NCBI GenBank assembly: GCA_013397455.1
Contig: VYZB01000146.1
Location: 1,075,069 to 1,139,068, forward strand
DNA length: 64,000 nt
Reading direction: 5' to 3'
Origin: Crotophaga sulcirostris
Taxonomy: Eukaryota; Chordata; Aves; Cuculiformes; Crotophagidae
In this document: positions 37,720-50,300 of the stretch, piece by piece
Numbering within the stretch: position 1 is the stretch's first letter
Layout of the letters: each line of letters starts with the position of its first letter
Program-made: the position numbers and the translations under genes
The notes under the pieces: generated by a model
Databases searched by the model: none
What the model was told of the DNA's origin: nothing
What the model saw: the letters and a program-made list of their open reading frames with translations, nothing else

Positions 37720-38430
37720 TCAGGGGGTCTGGCCATACGGGAGAGGGAGTAAGTAACAGTGAGAAAAGCATGCGGGTGGACAAAGGAGGGGAAAAAGTGA
37801 AATGTAAGGTAAATCAGATGGGGGCAGCCTGATGTGAGAGAGAGTGATGGGGTGGGGTGAAGGGCTAGGCCAGCAGGAGAGGCAGCGTGAGAGAGAAACA
37901 AAGGAAAGGGTGAGGAATAAAAGACCCCCAAAGCATCTGAGCAGTAAATCCTTGAATCATGTATTCATCTTCTTGGTTTTTTTTTTTTTCTTTTTTTTTC
38001 CTGGGCTAAAGAAAATTATTTATGCAGCACCAAGCATAAGGGGGCCCCATTCTCCACTGATTGGTAAGCATTGCTGTGAGGAACACAACAGCAAAGACAG
38101 GAGAGGATGCCTGTTGTCATTTCAAAAGCCCTGGGAATGGCTCACTGGACAGACTGCTCCGAAGGAGAAGGGTTGCTTATCACAACTGTTTGCTTTCTTT
38201 TCCCATTGAGATTGCATCTTTTATATTCATTTTCCAAGCACTAGGAAAGCATTCTGGAGAGAGGCTACAGGACCTCAGATGAAGGCAGAAGAGTTGAGAG
38301 GAGAAAGAGAGGGCAAGTGGCAGAGGGGATGAGCGAAAACACATGATGAGGAGGGAGACAAAGTGCAGATGAGGAAAGAAAGCGTGGAGATCCAGAGAAG
38401 GGAGGAATCACCAGATGGGGGGCAAAAAGC
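37720..38430 (+). repeat. purine-biased stretch
   Basis: The plus strand is enriched in A and G over two sub-blocks, about 37720-37925 and 38280-38420. One sampled 60-base row (37801-37860) has 44 purines. The sub-blocks flank a T-rich run and ordinary sequence. No repeat unit is constant, so this is compositional rather than a classical tandem repeat. I recognise no element family. Confidence 0.55.
37977..38000 (+). repeat. T-rich homopolymer run
   Basis: T13-C-T9-C within the gap between the two purine-biased sub-blocks. On the minus strand it is an A tract, but no element body ending in that tail is recognisable. Confidence 0.85.
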
Positions 38431-40946
38431 CAGATAATAAAATCTCTTATCATTTGTAACTCTACCCCAGTATATGTTTATTTTCCCTGTGCAAAAATTG
38501 CTTTCCAGAGGTACTTCATCTTCTGGGTACAGGGATGTGTGCAGGGTCAGTAAGAAGGAAAGCTGGAGAGGCAGACAGTTTGATGTTGGTACGTTAAAGG
38601 ATGTACACCATGCTGGTGGAAATGCTCGAGGAAAGTACCGATTCCTTTATGCGCTCACACTCTATCTTCTAGATTTAAAGCCTAATTTCCAGGAAAGCAG
38701 CACACATTTCCTGGTGCATTGAGCAGAAGCCAAGCCCACCTGGGGCAAGGTGAAAGTTTTCCATGTTTAGGTCCACTGACGTGTTGTGTATCACATCTGT
38801 TTTGTGGAGTTGTTTATGCGAGGTCCTGCTAATATACACTCTCCTTCCTAGCAGCCTGTGTCTGCATGTGTCCTTTATCTGCAGATTAATGATAAGATTA
38901 TGCTTGTGGTAGCTGCCTTGTTGCACTGCTGCTGGGAAACAGCATGTAGGCAAGGAGGTGTCCCTCATGCTCTAACGGCATGTACCCATCACAGGCATTT
39001 GTGTAAAGGAGGTTATTTTGGAAGTGCAAGGAATCACACGATTCCAGCATAAATGTTTCCAGGCGATGTTGCTCTTCCTGCATCTGTTCTGAAGGGGAAA
39101 AGGAAAGGGGAAAGGTAGAGGGAGGCTTCCAGCCAGTCTCGTTAGCTTTTGCAAATGAATTTTCTAACAATCGCAGTCTTCTCCTCGCAGCACGAATTTT
39201 GCACACAGGGTGCACTGAGTTCATGGGCATGCTCATGTTCATAGCTGCCTGGCAAGGAATTAGGGTAAAAAAAGGGGAAACACTTAAAAATACTGCCCTG
39301 GACTTGTCGGTAAACAGGTTATTTGGAGTCCTGACTAATCGTTTTCTCTGATGGATGTGTCATCCAATCATAATGGCATTGTCCCTGTGCATGGTCGCCA
39401 TAGGATAAAATGTGTTTTGTTCTGTTTTTTCTTGTTCAGAAATTATCCACACACATTCCCTAAACATTTCATGAGTCTTAGAGTGTGAGGCTTTTCCAAA
39501 TGGCTACAGAAGCCCTTCTGTGGCTAATTTATCCATGTGAATATTTATTTCCTAGCAGTGGCACCATTACCCTGATGGATGCAAGTGTCTTCAGCAGTTA
39601 GGCTGCTTTGCAAGAGAGGATCCAAGGTGATGATCAAGAGAAGAGGAGAAGATACAGATGTATGGGTGGAGTGGAGAAAGAAGGCGGGACAGGGTGACTG
39701 CTGTGGTTTAAACACCCTTCAGTTGTGAACAGGTCATGACTTCTGCTTGTCTCACTTTTCCTTTCACAGATAGTGACTACAACCACCACCACTTTGGTAA
39801 GCAAATAAGGTCCACAACACCAGCAGAGGGTATCAGTAGCTTTTATTCACTAAAATACGTGTTGTTTTTTTTTTTTTTAAAGCTGTAGTCACACAGCTGT
39901 AGTCTGGACTCCCACATTTCAGCTGTTCCTTCTGTCCACAGGCAGAAGTAATGCGTCACTTTCTGAATTGTTTCTTCTTAAAAAACCCCCATAAATCAGT
40001 TAATCAACAGCAGCAGTAACACTAAGTAGAAATAGTCTGTTTAGTTTTGGCTAGAAGAGACAGCGTCGACTGTAGCAGGTAATAGATGTGAAGCTCAGTG
40101 TTATTTTGGGCATGCACTGTGCCTTCTCAGCTCTGGAGGGAGGCTGGCCCACCCTAGCATCACCTCGGGGACACAGTTCACAGCACCCAGGTCCACACAG
40201 CCACCATGAAGAGCTGGTTCTGTTAAGATTTAAGAAATGTGTCACATTCAAGCTGGCTGCCGCATCCCCCCGGAGCTGCAACCTGGCTGCAGACAGGGCA
40301 GGAAAATGCTGCGTCCCCCGGCAAGACGCACAGGATTTCCTGCAGCGGGTCAAGAAAACATATCTTCCCATTGTCCCCGCCGTGTCACGGGGAGTCCTTG
40401 TGCTCTGCTGGGGACAATGTCAATTCCTACCCTGGCAACCAAGGAAAACAAGAAAGGTTGTTTGGCATTTTATGTGAAGTTGTTGCCTGCCTCTCTCACC
40501 AGAAAGGCCGGCACTGGGACAGACGGCATTCCTCATGGCTGCTAACGAACATCCCTTGTCGGCCGTTGGTTGGCGACCGGAGTGGAAAATCTGTGGCAGC
40601 CCAAGGAAAAAACCTGTCTTTAAGACAAACAAATTTTTAGGGGGGGAGGCAGGGAAGAGTGGACACCAGCCAGCTCTTCAAAGCACGATGCTGACTCTTC
40701 CCCTCATCCAGGAGCGGCGGGGGAGCTTGCAGTGCAGCAGGGCATGGGCTGCATTTTGGGCTGAGGATGTGCTCAGCTGTGTGGGGACGGGGTGTCCAGT
40801 GACAAAGACCTGTCCCAGAGGTGAGGGGCCAGTGCAGGCGGCCATATCAGTGCCCTTCAGCGTGCCTGGGGCTGGGCTCAGCAACCACTCCTCCATCAGC
40901 CCCAGGTTAACTGTAAAGTGGGCTTCATATTGCCCCATCCTCATGT
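38431..40946. other. unique sequence, candidate microexon
   Basis: A good splice acceptor and donor frame 30 bases at 39770-39799 (see findings). A T12-type run lies at about 39865-39879. From 40088 to 40940 GC rises and several overlapping plus frames are open. The longest runs into antisense CR1 and is not a gene. Confidence 0.4.
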
Positions 40947-41545
40947 TCATAGAAACACAGAATGGTTTGGGTTGGAAGCAACCTTCAAGATCATCCAGTT
41001 CCCACACCCCTGCCATGGACAGGGACCCCTCCTACCAGACCAGGCTGCTCCAGGCTCCATTCAACCTAGCACTGAACACCTCCAGGGAGGGGACATCCAC
41101 ATCCTCCCTGGGCAACCTGTGCCAGTGCCTCACCACCCTCAGCATGAGGAATTTCTTCCTAATGTCCAATCTGAATCTCCCCCCTTCCAATTTAAAGCCA
41201 TTCCCCCTCATCCTGTCACTACTTGCTCTTGTAAAAAGTCCCTCCTCTGTTTCCCTGTAGCCCCTTCAGGTACTGGAAGGCTGCTATGAGGTCTCCCTGG
41301 AGCCTTCTCTTCTCCAGCTGAACAACCCCAACTCTCTCAACCTGTCCTCACAGCAGAGGTGATCCAGCCCTCTGATCATCTTCATATCCCTCCTCTGGAC
41401 CTGTTCAAACAGTTTCATATCCTTCTTATGTTGGGAATTCCAGAACTGGACACAGTACTCCAGGTGGGGTCTCATGAGAGCGGAGTAGAGCAGAAGTAGA
41501 GCAGGAGAATCACCTCCCTCCATCTGCTCAGACCTGTTCAGTTTA
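40947..41545 (-). mobile_element. CR1 LINE, 5'-truncated, copy 3
   Basis: The 3' end, read on the minus strand, lies at about 40947 with short catagaaacacagaatgg-type terminal repeats. The 5' boundary is near 41540, where homology to the family ends. A 79-codon minus frame (41523-41284) contains [37 protein letters not shown] and LRELGLFS, the RT C-terminal region. The frame then breaks, and the rest of ORF2 continues in other frames. An extra short repeat (gtagagcagaagtagagcag, about 41483-41502) interrupts the family pattern at the YSAL region. The pattern resembles copy 1 more than copy 2. Non-functional. Confidence 0.92.
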
Positions 41546-44500
41546 TTTGCTGCTATTGTTACATCATTCCTCTTCTAATATCACATTAACATTAAAAGAA
41601 CAGTCGTGAAGAGGAAACTGCAGTCTTATGTTCTCACAAAGCTCAGGGGCTGAGTCTTTTAATGGGTGTCAAATGCATAGGAATGCTACATGTGATGTTG
41701 GACCTCAGAGATGTGGCACAAACCTCACCAGCACAGGTCTCCGAAGTACTCTGAGTCCAAGTCTCATCAGCACAGGCTGGATCCTGACCCGCTTCAGAGC
41801 CCTGTGAGGGAGGTCAGGGAAGTCTCAGCTTTTATACTGCTGGGCCGGCACACCTCCAGGATTAAAGGTACTATTTGCTTCCTGCAGTGCTTTCGTGAAC
41901 CTGCGTTTGCTTTTTTGTCATAACACCAAACCAGCAAGTGCAGGATGAGACAGAGTGCTTGGCAGGCAGTGGCAAAGATTATAAGAAGCTGAGCATTGCT
42001 TAAAGCAAAGAAATTCTTACTCTGAACCCTTAAAATAAGGTCATCTCAAAATACACGTGGAAAAAGTGTAAATCAACTTATTGTTAACAGCGACACACGG
42101 ATATGTTTTTGTTTTTATACTGATAGCAAGAAAATCTCTGAAAAGTTGACTTGAATAAAAGAAAATAAAACTCTAAAAGCTGTAAAAACACACATCAATT
42201 GCACAGGACATTACCTCTGGGCTCAAGAAATGACGTTTCAGTTTCTGGCTAAAATACAGGTTTTGTCTCCAGTCTTGAAAAGTCAGTCTGTTCTAAGTCT
42301 CAGTGCCCCCTAGAATACCAGAATTCTTGTTTAAATAATACTGGTTATTTGATTGATTAAGGATTGTTGATAACCCTAGCATAACACAAAAGTGAAAGTA
42401 CTTAAAAAACTGCCCTAGAGATAGAAGTGCATATAGACCATGATCCTAGGCTTCTGAAGTGTCCCTGCCACTAAATCAGGTGCACACCCAAACTCCTCCA
42501 AAGTGGAGCTGTATCCAGAACCAGTGGGTTTTTTTTTTTTCAACATTCATATAGGGTATCATGTACAAGGCTACCCATTCAAAGAAAGGGAGAAAGGATA
42601 CATATAAAGAGATTTCAAACAAATTTTACTATTGGATTAAAAAAAAAGAGTTAAAGAGAGTTTGCCCAGGAAGGGGGAACATGTGTCTTTAAATTTATCA
42701 TAGATAAATGGGTAAAGGGAATAGCAGCCAAGATTTCCTCGTCTGAGAGGCTGAAGCTAATACTGTCATCTGTGGTTAAGACCCATTTGTCAAACAGAGT
42801 ATGCTGAGAATAAAGAAAATCAACTCTCCCTTCCCTTTTTAATTTGACTTAATTAGCCATAATTCCCCTTACTGAGATAAAGGCATTTCAAATTGCAGGA
42901 CACATTTCTGCACCCTTACTTTCGCTAACAGAAATACATAGCTCCGCATGCAGGGAAAGCAGAAGCTGAACAAATGTGCTGCAAAAACAAGATGCTCCAC
43001 TACACTCACCTCCTTCCTTGGGAGAGGAGGACAGAATGAACAACACGTGGCAGATGTTAGCCACACAGTTCAGTGCCCTACTGGGAGGCATGCAAATACT
43101 ATCGTGATAAGCAGGCTGGGAGAAGCTACATAGGAGAAGACAGCGCGCTTGTTGTATGCATGTCAGATTTGCCCCTCCATAGCTAGGAGGAGGCATGCAC
43201 TCCTAGCATGGCACGGAGTACATAATGCAATTATAATTGGGTGCAATATGTTCATAGCATTTAAAAAAACATAGTCTTAAAAAACTGAGTGCCACATTCA
43301 GATGGCTTAAATTCCCCATGAGCCCCTGTGCCTACTGCTTCCTACTGGCTGCTTCTGGTCCTTCAGTGGTGCCCAGCCAAGAGGAAACTTCAGGGCACAG
43401 ATGGAGTTCAGGCTAGACAGTCCATAACCTTCACTGGATCCCGCTGGCATCCTGTGGTGTGAAACCTGCATCCCAGAATTACTTGGAGCTGTCGTGCTCC
43501 CGAATCCGATGAGCACACTTGCCCAAAATAGTTGCTTGCAAAGGTGTGGCGAGGCCAACCTCGGGGCTCACAGAATTGCTGAGGGGGACTGTGAGCCTCA
43601 GAATATCCTTGTAATTTGCCTGTAATGTTAAACTTTAAATAACTGTCTTCCTCTTTCACTCCTTTCTACCTCGGCTAAGAAATGCGACATGCACTGTGTA
43701 AAGGGACTGTCACCAGCTGTTAATAAGAAAGCAGCTTTAGCTTCTCTCTACTTCTCTTGTTCACACGTAGACAGTGTTGGAAATCAGTGAAAACGGGTGT
43801 AGCCCCTCTGCTACCACCACCGCCACCTCCCACAAGGAGAGCAAGTGAGAAAGGGAAGAGGAAAGGTTGAAGAAACGGGCTGACCTACTTAGGTACTGCG
43901 AAGGACGAGCATGCGGGCTCCGAGTGCTGGGATGGCTGCGCTCGTTTGTTCTGGGCACCTACTGTTACCCTGGCATCCCTCCAAACAAATGGCTTTACAC
44001 CCAATTCCAAAACAGCTCTTCCTCCTCCTCTTCAAAATATGCCCTCCCCACCGTGCACGCTCTCCCTGTGATCCTTGCCGCCTTGGTTTTAAAACGGCCG
44101 CTTCCCCGAGCAGGCAGCCAGCCCCTGTCTTCTCACCCACCTGTTAATACCTGGCCTCCTGTTTGTCACACGGCAGCTCTGGGCTCTCGACCAGCATCCC
44201 CCCCTGCTCCTGTGCCGCAGCCACTGCTTCCGGCATGGGCCACCTGTCCCTCCTGTCTCAGCTGAGAAAGGACAGGACCTAACTGCAGGGTAGGTGGCTG
44301 TCAGCAAGCAGACCTGGCTTGTGAGGAGCGGTTTCCAGAAGCGGGCAGGAGAGAGGAGGCAGGTCTCCTTGCTCTTGGGAGCCCTGACTCAGACCCCTTC
44401 CCGTGTGTTGCACACCACCCCCTCCCCTGTGCTGGCTCCAAGCCCCTGAGTGGCATCACTCGAACCCTGCAAGTTAGCCAGCCTGAAAATTATACCCACT

Positions 44501-45969
44501 GGGATCTGGCCAGTTTGCAAAGCTTAATACCAGCGATTGCAAGGTGGGATCAACGCATTCAGGTGACACAAAGATTGCATTATAAATCCTTTTGGATTTA
44601 GATGGCAAATGATCCTTTTGCTCTTCAGACGATATTTCTGGCAATTCAGAGCAGTTACAATTGCTCGTCAGAACAACCGAAAGTGCTTCCCTGGCAGCAT
44701 GGCATATCTTACTGAGAGACTGGAAGAACCTTCTTTGGTTTCTATATAAAACCCACTGATGACTCATATAGGACTCAGAAATTGTCCTAGTTAGAGATAA
44801 ATGGGAAGACACACTGCAGATCTGGAGAGTGAAGCTTGAGTCACAGAGCTGGAACCAGGATCAGAAGGCAAACTTCCCTGAAGTTCACGGTCTTAGGGAG
44901 ACAAAGAGGGATTTTTTTGCAATTTTCCCACAAGCATTTCTTCTTTCTCTTTTCCTTCCCATTTCCTTACTGGATGTGTTCTGGAATATGAGAGGTCTCA
45001 TAGTTCCTTTTGTCTCCTTCCTCTACCATCTTTTTTCTTCCTTCACACCAGTGACATCTTGGAGGCAACTAAAAGAGGTTCCACAGAGTTCCGTAATGCC
45101 ACATCAGCTTTGTTCCCTTACCAAAGGTTACATGATTATGTTACATACACAAACCACAGTGAAAGATCATTACTAAAGGTGGCAAAATCAAGAACTGAGA
45201 AGTTAGAAAAGACCACTGCTAAGCTGGCTTGCAGAGCTTCAGTTTGACCCCTCTGTATGTATGCACATTGCTGCAGCCTTTAATTACATGAACATAATCC
45301 TGCGCTGTTTGTCCCACAGAACCCTTGCCTCATCCAGCTTCTGGAGCAATTGGTGCTCACCTGATGAGCAACTATTTATATTGAGTCCATGCTCAGCTCA
45401 GGACCCCATGCCTTGTTCACAGAACACTGTTCACCCTGATGTGAAGATGAAGCCATTCACTTTCCTGTGTGCTCTTCTAGTGTACTTACCACTGCTGTAC
45501 AATTGGGTTTCATTTTCACAACACCTTTCAGAGATGAGGAGGTGGAATTATTCCTGTGTATAGATTGGTGGATTACATAGGGAGATGAGAACGGTCCAGT
45601 TTTTCGGGGTGACCAGCAGGGCTCCTGGGCTTTCTGTGCTGCACACATGGACTCCTACCTCCCTGTGGGAACTGAGGACTACACAAAAGACTGTAGAAAG
45701 CAATCTTAGCATTCACTGTGGAAAAACCTACTTTCTAGTTGGTCTTATACGTTGTAGGATCTTCTGGAGCCTTTGGGGGTTTTGTATACAAATATTTACC
45801 AGTAATAATAGTGGGAAAGCAATTATCTCAGCAAAAATTTTACAGCTTTTGTATGCTAGTTATCCAAACCAACTAATTTTAAAATGTTTATTTCTCTAGG
45901 ATTTATTTAATATAACCTTCAGTTATTTGTAGATTGGAAAGGACTTCTACATCTTAATTTGATATTGAT
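41546..45969. other. unique sequence, GC patch at about 43.9-44.3 kb
   Basis: A T-run lies near 42528-42540. The patch 43890-44250 is GC-richer, with scattered CpG and a 132-codon plus frame (43867-44265) dominated by Pro, Ser and Ala. It has no domain and no promoter signature. AATAAA-like signals occur without a gene to serve. Confidence 0.45.
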
Positions 45970-46690
45970 ATGTTGCCCCACTTCTTTCAAAGTAGAATAA
46001 AAATATGCACTAAGTATTTCCGCATCATTAACAATGTTGGCATCCCCCCACCAATAATAGGCTCATGCCAATTTCTTTTTCATCTACTATATTAAACAAA
46101 TAGTTCTTGACCTTCTCAGTCTGCTGCTCTTTGAACCTGCTTTGTTTTTATTAAAACTTGTTGTTATCATGCCTCTTGTTTGATTTCTCTTGCCCTTCCC
46201 TTTATATTTCCCCCCCGCCACAAGAGATGGCTCCTCCATGCTTTGCAAACAGAATGAGTTGTTAGACAAATCTGCCCTTTTTCTTAATTGTGAAAGCTTG
46301 ACCTCTTGACCGTCTAATGGCCTGAGTAATCTTACAAACCCTTCTTGGTGTCTGCACATTTTTACTCCCAGTTTTCCTCACATTCCTATCACCTTGAGGT
46401 ATTAGCCCTTCTCAAGTGACAAGTGTATGTACTACTGGGGATACTGTCTTTGGTGTCATTGAGTGCAGTCAGGTCACAATAAAGGTCCCTAAGCAGCCAC
46501 CAACTTTCATTCCATTGATTATTTGATCTTCACACACCATAAAGAAGTCCAAACTGGAGTGTGTTGGCTGCTATGTTTCTTGTGCCAAAGCAGTCTCATC
46601 TACAGTGCTCCCCTGCGACTACATCCCACCAAATTAGAAACCTATTGGGATCCCCCATAACAGTTCAGTTGTTCTTTCCAGATGCTTTCA
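45970..46690 (-). mobile_element. ancient CR1/L3-type LINE fossil, EN and RT-linker
   Basis: Two motif blocks on the minus strand match CR1/L3-type ORF2 in order and spacing. Upstream in the element, at 46658-46644, the translation reads VMGDPN followed by WWDVVAGE. This fits the endonuclease pattern v-x-GDFN-x-x-x-x-x-W-x-x-x-x-A-G, with the usual F changed to P. About 600 bp downstream, at 46138-46045, it reads YLFNIV, KEIG and SLLLVGG. One frame away, at 46044-45970, it reads IVNDAEILSAYFYST. Together these fit f-F-x-Y-i ... e-n-v-G-P-L-L-d-x-x-G-x-i-v-x-D-x-e-k-A-e-i-L-n-a-Y-F-a-S. The family spacing between these blocks is close to 200 residues, as seen here. Stops and frameshifts are many, so this is far older than the four CR1 copies. 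The exact family needs a profile search. Confidence 0.55.
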
Positions 46691-46739
46691 GAACATCAGT
46701 AAAAAATTATCTCTGCTGATTGTAGTTGGTCTGCCCATT

Positions 46740-47350
46740 CCTCTTCATGCTGTGGCCTGTCCTCGTCTCCTACTCTCTAAATGATTTATGCCACGGCCTC
46801 TCTGCTCCCTGTTCTCGGCTTCTTGTTCCTCTTGCCTTCTAGACCTCAAACTTATATAGTCTGGGCTCCTTACTTCACTAGATCCAGACTCTCCTTGACA
46901 GCAATGTTTCTGAATTATGGTCTACACCTTTTCTCATACTGGCCAACAGGCCTAGTTAAGCTTTCCTGAGCCTTCTGTCCAGTTCTGATGTCCCTCTCCA
47001 TCTCCACTTTGATTCTGTTACTTCTTGTTCCAGGCCATGCTCTATAACCATTTCCTTACCACATTTGTCTTCTTTCCTCGGTTCTGTTTTCCACCTCCAC
47101 TGGTCTGATGTAACCCAGCCTGCCTCCTGCCCCAGCTGCACAGATGATACCGTTGTCTGCCCACAGCTCCTCTCCTGTGCTTGCTCACTTCAGTACTCTG
47201 TTGCTTTCTGCCCTTGGCTCCCATTCCTACCCTACTTCTACAGCTAATACCAAGCCCAGTTGATCTTGATCTCCTAGATCTGGTGTCAACAGACACCTTG
47301 CTTCAGTCTTTCCATCTCTTTTCCCACCCTCATAGCAGCTGCTGCCTCTT
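46740..47350 (+). repeat. pyrimidine-biased stretch
   Basis: The plus strand is strongly C/T-rich for about 600 bases. Four sampled 60-base rows (46981, 47041, 47161, 47221) contain 17, 13, 15 and 21 purines. No repeating unit is evident. It lies just upstream, in element orientation, of the CR1/L3-type fossil, but I see no ORF2 motif inside it. A minus frame at 47296-47042 is Arg/Gly/Ser-rich only because of this composition. Confidence 0.6.
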
Positions 47351-50300
47351 CTCCATTTGAAACCTCCAACTTAGCCACTACTAGGAGAATCACTGAGGCA
47401 GTAAGTTGTCTGAACAGAAAGTACTCAAGGTTCTGTGATCTGCAACCCTGATCCTCTGGTCATCTGCATCAGAGACCTGGATAGAGCCTCTGCCCACCCC
47501 TCTGTAAGCCACTTGAGTGGCAATCTGATGAATACCCACCTACAAGAATTTGGACATGTTTGCGGGTCCACCAGCATAAACATAACCTGAGGGTATCATA
47601 AGGATATAGTCCTGTACACTACAGATATGGCCCCTCTTCTCAGTGCTGGCTCTAACTCAGCCTAGAGCAGCCACTACAGGGAAAGGCTGGCTTCTTTCCC
47701 GTAACGCTGGCCTTAGGCGTGCTCTGTTATTTCATGGAGAGGTACACGTTCAGTCTCTATTGTCTCTTGGAGATAGTGCCGAGATGGATCATATTCCACA
47801 ACAGTGGCATTCTTGGGAGCTTTATCTGTTAACATCTATATAGTCTCTACTGAGCAGCTATGAAGTGATATATTTTTTCCCCCAAAAGCATGTGTTGGCC
47901 AAATTAGGTGGATTTTCAGAAAGATTGTATAAGACACATCCCTGAAGTTGAGGCCAATCCCCTGCCAGATTTCAAGCGCTGCTTCGAAGCATGGGAATGC
48001 TACAATGGTTCCAAGAAAAAGTTGCCAGAACATTTAAATTTGGGCAAACCAACATATTTTTCCCAACCTCATTCTTGGAAAGGCCAAAACTGATGGATCA
48101 GAAATTTAAAAAAAAATAAAAAAATCAATCAACCTGAACCATATGGTAAATTTAACTTCAAATGCTTAATGTTTGGCACAGGTGTAAGCTGCCAAAACCA
48201 TGGTCTTGTAATACAAAGCTCTGGGCAGTTTTTATAATAAACAGCAGCCCCAAATCACCTGTTATTGTTATTATTCCCCCTTTAGTTTTTGGTATGCTTC
48301 TGTTTCTCACTCTTGTTTAAAAGTTGAGGTGGATTTTCATGCAACCTAAAAGATCTTGTAAGGTCAACACTTTACATTAAAATATATGGTGGAAGTAGAT
48401 ACCATGGTCTAATATTTAAAAACCAAAATCAAATTACAAAACAAAAAATGACAGTGAATTTGCTGTTTTTCATTTCACAAGCACACCTCACAAATGTCAA
48501 ATATCTTAACTGTACAATCAGTAAGTGAGATGTAGAAAAGCACTAAATATTTTTCATCCCATTCTGAGTAAACATACAAACAGTGACTTATTTTCATGGA
48601 AATGCACAGGAGTGTCTCCTTGGCTCCAAAATTAATTGTAACATCCAAGACGGTTAAAGATGAAAAAATTGAAAAATGAGGAAGTTTTATGGCAACCAGT
48701 TTTGTGCAGATACCTGAGGTCCTGTTATCTCTCTGTTGTCTCTAGCTGAAAGTGTCCAGCTCTTAAAATAAGTGCCAGCAATGACAGTGCAATGACTGTG
48801 TTGCTTCATCTTCCCTTTAACGAATCAGGGTGCTATCTCTTGCTGCCTTGATGCAGATGTAGAGCCAGAACTTCTTTGATTTGAAAGTGGTTTTTCCTAT
48901 GTAAAGAATTTAATGTCTGATTTACTCACTACATCTCTTGCTCTTGTCTCAGTGACATTTCTCCCCAAACACAAAGTGTGCATTCAGATATCTTTTGAGA
49001 GTTGTCTCATCTGGCTTCCTCAGGGCAGCAGAACCACTTATTTTCCTTCATGAGATGGCTGAATTCTGTGGAAACCCTATTAAATGGTTTTAGAATCAAC
49101 ATGAAAAAACGTAGAAATAATCTGTGGAAAATTGCAAAGGGTGGAAATGATGTTGTCATATATTAGCAATGCTCAAAAATAAAATAAAATGGCTCCACAG
49201 GGCTTTTCCAATATTTGTGGAGTGGCACACCTCCAAAGCACACTCAGCAAGGACAGGGTGCTTTTGGAAAGCTTTTTTGCATGCACCCAGGCACGCAAGT
49301 GCACACACACATGGGCTGCAGGCATAGAGCTATTTTGCTGGCTTGGAAGAAGTCAAGTGTTGGAGGTCGTTAGTCAATGAACTGCTGCCTGCTACCAGGC
49401 TGAATAGTGTTTCTCAGTTTTTCTGTACTGGCAGTGGGTCACAGCTAGAAAGAACAGTCCTGCCCCATGTTTGGCTCCTCTGTGAGTCCCTAACAGGGCA
49501 GGCAGAACAAGAATACCCAGGACTGGCATCCCCCTTGGGAGACACTACACAGGAAGGTGCCAGCAAGGTACTAGGGTTTGTGCTGGGCTCCAGGAGCGGA
49601 GAACAGTGGCTGGAATGAGTTTGCATCCCAAATCAAAAGTGGTTGGGGACATCTTTAACAACAGGACAATCTTCACAAAAAAATCAGGAAACTGGGTATC
49701 AAGCCTAGCAGAACCATTCTGATGTTTCCCAGTGTAGTGCTTGCTGATGACAATCTCCATACACAAACCTGGTGTGCCCTGCTCGCCTCTCATTATGTTT
49801 GTATTAGACTTTCACTGAGCAAAGTTGCAGTCGTAACCAGCTTAGTTACTCATTTTCTCATCGGCCCCCTCAGCAGGAGTAATGAGCGTGCTGAGGCTCT
49901 GAAACGGGTAGACAAAAAGATGACAGCATTTCCTGAGATTTATATGGCACATAAATATTTAGCATTTCATTTATGTTGTGTTGATGCTATTTGTCAATTG
50001 CCTTATTAAAACCCAGAAACTTTGAACGCTGTAGATGGGAGAAAGGAGAGGAAAGTCTTCCCTCTGATGCTGGAAATAAGGAAGAGTCAGATGTCTACAT
50101 GTTGTGGGAAGAAGGAACCGCTCTCTCATGTCTCTGATCACAGTGGAAACTGCTGATCCTTCCTGATCCCTTGCTGTGAATTCCTTTTAATAGGTAGATA
50201 GAGCTGTACAAACCCTTCCATATAAAACCTGGTGAATCGGGAGTTGTGCTTCTTTTTCTTCCCCTATCCCCAACTTAGAGACAGTGTAGCTGCAAGGACA

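Noticed and set aside
40535..41260. Plus-strand open frame of 241 codons, the longest in the window
   Set aside because: Its second half (from about 40947) is the antisense of CR1 copy 3; the first half has no domain and lies in a GC-rich patch.
47125..47160. Plus-strand peptide CTDDTVVC resembling the RT catalytic box
   Set aside because: No preceding GxPQGxxLxP-type motif or other RT block in frame, and the neighbouring LINE fossil is on the opposite strand.
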